Under the pieces are notes generated by a model that saw only the letters and a list, made by a program, of their open reading frames with translations, was not told where the DNA came from and did no database searches. From Fodinicola feengrottensis (GTDB lineage: Bacteria > Actinomycetota > Actinomycetes > Mycobacteriales > HKI-0501): a stretch of DNA of 64,000 nucleotides. The stretch is from the NCBI RefSeq assembly GCF_010993775.1, contig NZ_WOTO01000015.1:62001-126000 (forward strand). Reading direction: 5' to 3'. The position numbers and the translations under genes were made by a program. The stretch's first letter is position 1. Each line of letters starts with the position of its first letter. Shown here piece by piece: positions 58,195 through 64,000 of this stretch.

Positions 58195-59237
58195 TTAGAT
58201 GATGGTGAGTTGGCCGGTGTACATGCCCATCCCGCACCGGTAGTCGAGCCGGCCCGGCGTGAGGGTGCCCAGGTCGATACGGGTGTCGCCGTTCTCCGGG
58301 AGAATGAACTGCCGGTCGCTGATGACGAACGCTCGTATGCAGCCGGCGGCGTTGTCGGACCGCACGATCAGCGTCGTCGGCACGCCGGCCTTGAGCTGGA
58401 TGTTGCCCGGGGTGTACGCGTCTGCGGTGGCCGTCACGACGACGGTCTGCTGACCGGCGGTCGTGGTGACGGTTTCCGCGGTCGCCGCCGGCGGTGCCAG
58501 GCCGAGGGTCTGCGGCAGGTTGGCGGCGGCCAGCGGCGAGTCGAGCAGGGTGAGCCCGCCGTTGACGCTGTACAGCCCGACCGCGACCACCAACAGGCCG
58601 GTGGCGATCGCGAGCCGGCCACGCCAGACGGTGGCCGCCTTTCGCGCCAGGTAACCGAGGGCGGCGAACAGCGGGCTGGTGCCGATCACGAACACCGCCA
58701 TCGTCACCGCACCCGCCCACCACGATCCGGAGGTCAGCGCCAGTGCCTCGACCGACAAGGTCACCCCCGCACGGGATCAGTACGGTGGCGAGGCCGAGCA
58801 GCGCGGGTGCCAGCGCGGACCGCGAGCGGGCCCGGCCGCGTACGAACCGGGGGCCAGCGCCGCCGGCGGCTGCAGGGTCACCCGGCGAAAGCCTGGCACG
58901 CCAAGCTGCGCCAACCCGAACGTGATGATCAACGCCCCGGCCGCGAGCTGCAGCACCGCGCGGACGCTCGGGGCGACCTGGACGGCGGCGCCGACCGTAC
59001 CCAGCAGCGCGCCGAGGATCGTGTGAGACGAGCTTGCCAGCCAGGAACCCGCCGATTGGAACCAGGTCGTCGGCCAGCCGCGCGGTCCACGGCAGCGGCA
59101 CCGGACGCCGGGCGGAGCCGTCGGGGCCGTCACCGCGTTGACGAGTGACCAGGCCCGCCAGCAATCCGCCCTGGACGGCGGCACAGGACACGCCACCGGC
59201 CAGCAAGCCGGTCAACAGGACTGCGATCAGATTCACC
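58195..59237 (-). pseudogene. TauE/DsbD-like membrane protein with C-terminal cupredoxin-like domain, frameshifted
   Basis: From GTG 59237: NLIAVLLTGLLAGGVSCAAV, QGGLLAGLVTRQRGD, FLAGKLVSHTILGALLGTVG, LQLAAGALIITFGLAQLGVP. Two shifts near 59035 and 58780, then TLSVEALALTSGSWWAGAVT, RLAIATGLLVVAVGLYSVNG. The tail AYTPGNIQLKAGVPTTLIVR, GCIRAFVISDRQF, YRCGMGMYTGQLTII is a cupredoxin-like fold with a C/M/M copper-ligand pattern. Family: DsbD_2/sulfite-exporter-like transporters tied to copper handling. About 345 residues. Confidence 0.75.
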
Positions 59238-59301
59238 GCTCGCCCTCCCCGTCGTTCTGCACGCTTCTCCTCTTTTCTGTTTGTCCGATACCTCGTACGG
59301 T

Positions 59302-60138
59302 TCAGATGCCGATCTGGCCTGGGCCGACGGTGGCGCGCAGCCAGTTGACGAACTCGGTCCAGCTTCCGGTGACCAGCGCGATACCGACGGCGACCAACAG
59401 CAGCCCGCCGAGCCGGGTGACCCAGCCGCCGTGCCGGCGGATCACGGCGATGGCGCGGGTCAGCCAGCCCAGGCCGGCGGCGAACGCGATGAACGGCAAC
59501 CCCATCCCCAGCGCGTACGCCACCGCCCAGCGTCACCCCGCGACCCGCCGAGCCCTGGACGGCCGCCAGGCCGAGTACGACGGTCAGTGTTGGCGACAGG
59601 CACGGCGTCCAGGACAACGCGAACGTGGCTCCCAGCAGTGGCGCCGCCGCCAGGCCCGCTCTGGGCAACCGGGTCACCCGCCAGGTGCGCCACAGGCCCG
59701 GAACCAGTCCGGCGAACGTCAGGCCCAGCACGATCGTCAGCAGTCCAGCGACGATCTCCACCGGCCGCGCGTACTCCAGCAGGCCTCGCCCCAGCTCTCC
59801 GGCCGCGTAGCTCAGGAGCGCGAACACTGCTGTGAACCCGGCCACGAACAACACCGACCCGGCAACAGCACGCATCCGTACCCGCCGGCGCGCAACCGTC
59901 TGCGCTGCGCCATCCGCCGTACGGGCAAGCGTGACGGCCCGGCGACGGCGTCATGAACGACCGGCGTTTTGTTGAGACTGTCGAGATCGGCGCCGGTTAG
60001 GCCGGTGACGTAGGACAGGTAGCCGGGCAGCAGCGGCAGCATGCAGGGAGCGAAAAAGCTGACCAGCCCGGCCAGCGCCGCAACACCAAGAGCGGCGAGC
60101 AGCGGACCGTTGGCGGCCACCTCGGCGAAGGCACCCAT
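59302..60138 (-). pseudogene. ccdA: Cytochrome c biogenesis protein CcdA, frameshifted
   Basis: From ATG 60138: AALAGLVSFFAPCMLPLLPG (first redox Cys in PCxLPLxPgYlsy), YLSYVTGLTGADLDS. After a shift near 59925, RAVAGSVLFVAGFTAVFALL, GATFALSWTPCLSPTLTVVL (second Cys). After another near 59530, ALGMGLPFIAFAAGLGWLTR and GGLLLVAVGIALVTG. Six TM helices, about 275 residues. Carries reducing equivalents across the membrane to TlpA-like thioredoxins encoded next door. Confidence 0.85.
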
Positions 60139-60143
60139 CAGCG

Positions 60144-60731
60144 TCAGGCACCCGCCGCCACGGCCCGTACGGTGGCTTCCAGCTCCGCGCGCTGGATGAC
60201 CCGCCGGTACACCGCGGCGATCCGGTACGACCGGTCGATCACCACTGTCGCCGGCACGACGCTGGGCGGCACGTCCCGGAACGCCAACGCGGTCCGGCCG
60301 GCCGGGTCGAACAGGCTTGGATAGCTGATCCGGTAGCTGCCTGCGAAAGCACGCGCCTTGTCCCGAGTGTCGCGCAGGTCCACCCCGAGAAACACCACGC
60401 CCAGCTGCTTGGTCGCCAGCCAGGCCGCTTCCAGGTCCGGGGCTTCCTTACGGCACGGCGCGCACCACGAGCCCCAGAAGTTGACCACTACAACCTCGCC
60501 CGTCAGAGCGGCTGGATCGAACCTGGACCCGTCCAGCAGGTCTCCGGACAGCGCACCGGCCAGCTTGCGTCGGCCGACCGCGAAGGTCTGCAGGGTGCCT
60601 GCTCCCAAGCTCCGTGCGCCCAGCCCGCCACGACTGGCTCCGTCACCCGAGGCGCCACCAGCGCACCCAGCCAGCCCAGCCGCCGCGACGGACACGGCGC
60701 CGGCGGCGATCAGTTGGCGGCGAGTGATCAC
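60144..60731 (-). CDS. TlpA/ResA-like thiol-disulfide oxidoreductase, membrane-anchored lipoprotein
   Basis: 195 residues from GTG 60731, intact. Signal LIAAGAVSVAAAGLAGCAGG with a lipobox LAGC. Redoxin domain: GEVVVVNFWGSWCAPCRKEA with WCAPC, LGVVFLGVDLRDTRDKARAF, YPSLFDPAGRTALAFRDVPP, VVPATVVIDRSYRIAAVYR. Five bases upstream of ccdA on the same strand: the usual TlpA-CcdA pair, here reducing extracytoplasmic thiols or haem/copper proteins. Confidence 0.88.
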   Translation of the reverse strand: MITRRQLIAAGAVSVAAAGLAGCAGGASGDGASRGGLGARSLGAGTLQTFAVGRRKLAGALSGDLLDGSRFDPAALTGEVVVVNFWGSWCAPCRKEAPDLEAAWLATKQLGVVFLGVDLRDTRDKARAFAGSYRISYPSLFDPAGRTALAFRDVPPSVVPATVVIDRSYRIAAVYRRVIQRAELEATVRAVAAGA

Positions 60732-60790
60732 CCGGTCCTCCCGGTGCTGTGGGGGTGGCTTGCTGAACGAACGCCACTGTATCAACTAAG

Positions 60791-60809
60791 CTCCTACGGA
60801 TATTAGGAG
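60791..60809 (+). promoter_or_regulatory. Inverted repeat over the copA ribosome-binding site
   Basis: CTCCTA (60791-60796) and TAGGAG (60804-60809) flank CGGATAT. The right arm is the Shine-Dalgarno sequence of copA. It could be a metal-responsive operator or an RNA hairpin that hides the ribosome-binding site; which one is not decided by sequence. Confidence 0.4.
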
Positions 60810-60816
60810 GTGGCTG

Positions 60817-63060
60817 GTGGTGAGGGAAACTGTGATCTCGCCCGACGCTGCGGACGGGCGCGCCCTGGAGTTCGCCGTACGCGGCATGACCTGCGGGTCC
60901 TGCGCGGCGCGGGTGCAGCGGGTGCTCGGCAGGCAGCCCGGTGTCGAGGCCGCGGAGGTCAACTACGCGACCGGTACGGCGCACGTGGTGCTTGGCGCGC
61001 AGCCGGTGGAGCCAGCCGTGTTGTCCGCGGCGGTCCGCAAGATCGGGTACGAGCTGGCGCCGGTTCAGCCCGAGTCCTCAGCTGGAAGCGAAGACGACGC
61101 GGCTGAGGGTGACGAGACCTGCGCGCAGCGGGCGTGGCTGCGTCGGGTGCTGATCGCGTGGCCGCTGGGTCTGGCGACGATGGCGGTCGCCTTTGCGCCG
61201 GGCCTGATGCGCCAGTGGTGGGCGCCGTGGCTCGAGCTGGTGTTGGCCACTCCGGTGCAGTTCTACGTCGGGTGGCCGTTTCTGTGGGAGGCCGCGAGGC
61301 GTGCGCGGCGGTTGACGGCGAGCATGGACACCTTGATCGCGTTGGGAACGCTGGCCGCGTACGGGTTCTCGGTGACCCAGTTGCTGGGTGGCCGCCCGGA
61401 GCTGTATTTCGAGACGGCCGCGCTGCTTATCGCGTTCCTGGTGCTGGGCCGGTATTTCGAGGTACGCGCCCGGCGCCGCGCCGGCCGTGCGATCCGGGCC
61501 CTGCTGGAGTTGGGTGCCAAGCAGGCGCGGCTGATCCGCGACGGCGTCGAGGTGACGGTCCCGATGGACCAGGTGCGGGTCGGGGACCTGATGCGGGTGC
61601 GGCCCGGCGAGAAGATCCCGACCGACGGCGAGGTGGTCGACGGCCTGAGCGCGGTCGACGAGTCGATGCTGACGGGCGAATCGGTACCGGTGGACAAGGC
61701 GCCGGGCCAGCCGGTGGCGGGTGCGAGCGTGAACACCGACGGCGTGCTCACCGTACGGGCGACCGCGGTTGGCGCCGACACCGCGCTGTCGCAGATCGTC
61801 GCGTTGGTGCAGGCAGCGCAAGCCGGCAAGGGACAGGCGCAGCGACTCGCCGACCGGATTTCGGCGATTTTCGTACCAGCGGTGCTCGGCATCGCCGCGG
61901 TCACCTTCGCCGCCTGGTGGCTGCTCGCGCACGACCCGGCCGCCGGGTTGATCGCTGCCGTCGCGGTGCTGATCGTGGCCTGCCCATGTGCGCTGGGTCT
62001 GGCCACCCCGGTTGCGATTTTGGTCGGCACCGGCCGCGGCGCCGCCCTGGGCATCCTGATCAAAGGCGTCGACGTGCTCGAACGTACCCGCACGATCAGC
62101 ACCGTCGTGTTCGACAAGACCGGCACCCTGACCACCGGGCAGATGGCAGTCACCCAGACCGCCGTCGACCAGACCAGCGAGAACGAACGAACTGCTGCGG
62201 CTGGCCGGCGCGGTCGAGGCCGACAGCGAGCACCCGATCGGCCGCGCGATCGCCACCGCGGCGACCGAAAGGTTCGGTCGGCTGCCGGCTGTCACAGCTT
62301 TCGCATCGGTTGCCGGGCACGGCGTACGCGCCGAGGTCGACGGCCGCGCAGTGTGGGTGGGGCGGCGCAAGCTCATCGCCGACGCTGGCCTCACCCTGCC
62401 CGAGGATGTGTCCCAGGCGGCCCAAGGCATGGAGGCCGACGGTCGTACGGCCGTGTTCGCCGGCTGGGACGGCGCGGTACGGGGGGGTCGTGGCGGTGGC
62501 GGACACACTCAAACCTGGCGCCGCCGACGTGGTCGCCGAGCTGCACCGGATGGGGTTGCGGGTCGCGATGATCACCGGCGACAACGCCCGTACCGCGCAC
62601 GCGATCGCCGCCCAAGTGGGCATCGACACCGTCCTTGCCGAGGTGCTGCCCGCCGACAAACAGGCCGAGGTCACCCGCCTGCAAGCCGGCGGCGAGGTGG
62701 TCGCGATGGTCGGAGACGGTGTCAACGACGCGCCCGCGCTGGTCGCCGCCGACCTCGGCATCGCGATCGGTACCGGCACCGACGTGGCGATCCAGGCCAG
62801 CGACCTCACCCTGCTGCGCGGCGACCTGCCCGGCGTGCCCACCGCGATCCGGGCTCTCGCGACGTACCTACCGCACCATCTGGCAGAACCTCGGGTGGGC
62901 ATTCGTCTACAACACAGCGTTGATCCCGCTGGCCGCCCTTGGGCTGCTCAACCCGATCTTCGCGGGCGCCGCGATGGGATTCTCCTCGGTCAGCGTTGTC
63001 ACCAACTCGCTGCGCCTGCTGCGCTTCCGGGACGATCGCCGAAGCGGGCCGGCCAAGGTC
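60817..63060 (+). pseudogene. copA: Cu(I)-type P1B ATPase (CopA-like), three frameshifts
   Basis: From GTG 60817. HMA domain [20 protein letters not shown] (CGSC), TM helices, TGES loop [17 protein letters not shown], the CPC helix [24 protein letters not shown] ([20 protein letters not shown]), P-loop [18 protein letters not shown] with DKTG, HP motif [52 protein letters not shown] and the final helices [35 protein letters not shown]. All P1B-1 landmarks are present. Breaks: (GAAC)3 versus 2 at 62181, G7 versus G6 near 62481, and a missing CT near 62853. Exports Cu(I) from the cytosol. Continues in frame into a DivIVA-like region. Confidence 0.9.
62181..62192 (+). repeat. Tetranucleotide repeat (GAAC)3 in copA
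   Basis: Three GAAC units. Two units give the in-frame family sequence [18 protein letters not shown]; three shift the frame between the P-loop and the HP motif. Confidence 0.7.
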
Positions 63061-63756
63061 CGGCGACCAGCTCCTGGACAGGTCGTCGACTTACCGCGTC
63101 CGAACGCCACGCCTACGGTGGCGGGCCCGACGTTTCGCCGAGCCTGGCGCGGTTACCAGCGGCGCGAGGTCGACACCTTCGTACGGCAGATACTCGCCGC
63201 GTACAACGCGGCCACCGACCAGATCACCGCCCTCGCCGACAAAACGTCCCAGTCACTACGCGAATATGACCAGCGGTTGGCAAAGGTGGCCGCGATCACC
63301 GAACAAGCCGTGCGCGCCGCGCGGCTGCTGCGCCAAGAAGCCGAACAGGACGCCACCTCGATACGCGACCGCGCCGACCAGGCGGCCGACACCCTTCTCG
63401 CGCGGGCGGAGCACGCCGCCCAGGCGATCACCCGCCAGGCCGACCAGCTCCGAGCCGCCGCCGAACGCGACACCGACACCGCCCGCCGCCGCGTCACCGA
63501 CGCCGAACGCCACGCAGAGGAGCTCCAAGCGGCCGCATGGCAGCGATGCGCGGCAAAGGAAGCGGCCGTGGCGGCGGCCGGAACCGAGCGCGACCGGCAA
63601 CACGTACGGGCCGCTCAACAGGCCCTCACCGAACACCTCGCCGCGACCGAACACGCCATCGCCGTCCTGCGCGTACGCGTCGACCCAGCCGGACAACAGG
63701 CCGCCACCAGCCGCGCCACCTCGGCGACAGATCCGATACCGGCCGGGACTGACTGA
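63061..63756 (+). CDS. DivIVA-like coiled-coil domain, in frame with copA 3' end
   Basis: [20 protein letters not shown] resembles the DivIVA N-terminal motif (FrxxxxGYdxxeVDxFl). About 180 residues of coiled coil follow ([60 protein letters not shown]). No stop or ATG separates it from the last CopA helix ([15 protein letters not shown]). GTG 63119 is a possible independent start, without a good ribosome-binding site. DivIVA-like proteins organise the cell pole; fusion to a copper pump would be new. Confidence 0.6.
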   Translation, partial: RRPAPGQVVDLPRPNATPTVAGPTFRRAWRGYQRREVDTFVRQILAAYNAATDQITALADKTSQSLREYDQRLAKVAAITEQAVRAARLLRQEAEQDATSIRDRADQAADTLLARAEHAAQAITRQADQLRAAAERDTDTARRRVTDAERHAEELQAAAWQRCAAKEAAVAAAGTERDRQHVRAAQQALTEHLAATEHAIAVLRVRVDPAGQQAATSRATSATDPIPAGTD

Positions 63757-63757
63757 T

Positions 63758-64000
63758 TCAGAAGCGTTCGGCCACGACCGCGCGTACGGCCGGGACCAGC
63801 TCGCCATCGCGCAGCGCCCGGCCGACCGCGATGGCGACGCGGTGCCGGCGATCCAGCACCACCGTCACCGGCACCGCACGCGGCGGGATCACCAAAAACC
63901 GCGGCGCGATGTCGCCGGCCGGATCGAACAGGCTCGGATAACTGATGCCGAAGTCGGCGACAAACGACCGGGCCGCGTCCCGGGTGTCGCTGACATCCAC
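63758..64000 (-). CDS. Second TlpA-like thioredoxin, C-terminal part only
   Basis: Runs off the window. DVSDTRDAARSFVADFGISY, PSLFDPAGDIAPRFLVIPPR, AVPVTVVLDRRHRVAIAVGR parallel the TlpA-like protein at 60.1-60.7 kb almost element by element (about half the positions identical by eye), so it is a recent-looking paralogue. The CxxC part lies beyond position 64000. Confidence 0.75.
   Translation of the reverse strand: MDVSDTRDAARSFVADFGISYPSLFDPAGDIAPRFLVIPPRAVPVTVVLDRRHRVAIAVGRALRDGELVPAVRAVVAERF

Noticed and set aside
57989..59875. A 628-codon minus-strand open frame
   Set aside because: It passes out of frame through parts of three real genes (CcdA, TauE-like, HMA chaperone). Only its ends match families, and the middle has antisense-type composition.
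61078..62508. Long minus-strand frame opposite copA
   Set aside because: Pure antisense of the ATPase; no start site or family feature.
1..64000. Programmed ribosomal frameshifting as an explanation of the many broken genes
   Set aside because: Shifts occur in both directions, in unrelated genes and mostly without slippery heptamers or following structures. Only the IS21 genes could be candidates, and their shifts are not at usual sites.
1..64000. CRISPR arrays, rRNA or tRNA genes
   Set aside because: No regularly spaced 25-40 bp direct repeats were seen. The only regular array is the three-copy IS21 end repeat. No cloverleaf with a GTTCxAxxC arm was recognised.

Overview
The window is high-GC DNA (mostly C/G third positions, frequent GTG and TTG starts, short overlapping cistrons) and reads as the accessory part of an actinomycete chromosome. 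Streptomyces-killer-toxin-like and I36-inhibitor-like secreted proteins, an ATP-grasp RiPP locus, a geranyl-diphosphate-methyltransferase-like gene, actinobacterial HTH/TPR regulators and IS21/IS110 elements all fit. I cannot name a genus. About half of the recognisable genes carry one or more frameshifts. Most shifts lie in homopolymers or short tandem repeats (units of 1, 2, 4, 5 and 7 bp), and one gene has an apparent Trp-to-stop change. Either the region is decaying by replication slippage or the assembly has many indel errors. Disrupted genes are annotated over their reconstructed span.

Layout. 0-2.3 kb: two broken DNA methyltransferases and a small HTH protein, probably from a mobile element. 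3-10.6 kb: a solute-binding protein, a deoxyribosyltransferase-like protein, two MFS exporters, an AraC regulator, an SRPBCC protein and an NRPS adenylation remnant. 10.8-21.2 kb: many small secreted proteins mixed with an LLM oxidoreductase, membrane proteins, DUF1801 and ACT-like proteins. 21.6-30.5 kb: an IS110 scar, a broken OmpR-type regulator, an FtsX/MacB-type ABC exporter operon with a lipoprotein, a sensor kinase, an asparagine synthetase remnant and a COG4705 membrane protein. 30.8-33.4 kb: a secreted lectin, and PadR-DUF1048 followed by a truncated hydrolase.

33.4-39.4 kb: a compact minus-strand operon encoding a trans-polyprenyl synthase, a GPP-C-methyltransferase-like enzyme, a cytochrome P450, a second divergent prenyl-synthase-like protein, a VOC protein, an SDR and isopentenyl-diphosphate isomerase. 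Several cistrons overlap. I infer a non-canonical, C-methylated terpenoid pathway: Idi and the synthase make the prenyl diphosphate, the methyltransferase methylates it, the divergent synthase homologue may cyclise or condense it, and the P450 and SDR oxidise it. This is the best candidate for an undescribed system here.

41.8-46.5 kb: two divergently oriented IS21-family elements. 46.5-54.5 kb: a graspetide-type RiPP locus (PIMT-like methyltransferase, ATP-grasp ligase, precursor). Its methyltransferase is truncated beside the IS. Upstream on the same strand are unknown small genes, a Prim-Pol-like protein and a radical-SAM-like protein. A divergent HTH-TPR regulator plus GNAT pair is separated from them by an 18-bp perfect palindrome.

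54.9-64 kb: a metal and thiol-redox island: CDF transporter, CmtR/ArsR-type sensor, methyltransferase, DUF2752 and anchored secreted protein, HMA copper chaperone, TauE/DsbD-like protein with a cupredoxin-like tail, CcdA, two TlpA-like proteins and a CopA-type ATPase whose frame runs into a DivIVA-like coiled coil. Together these suggest copper export plus extracytoplasmic thiol maintenance.
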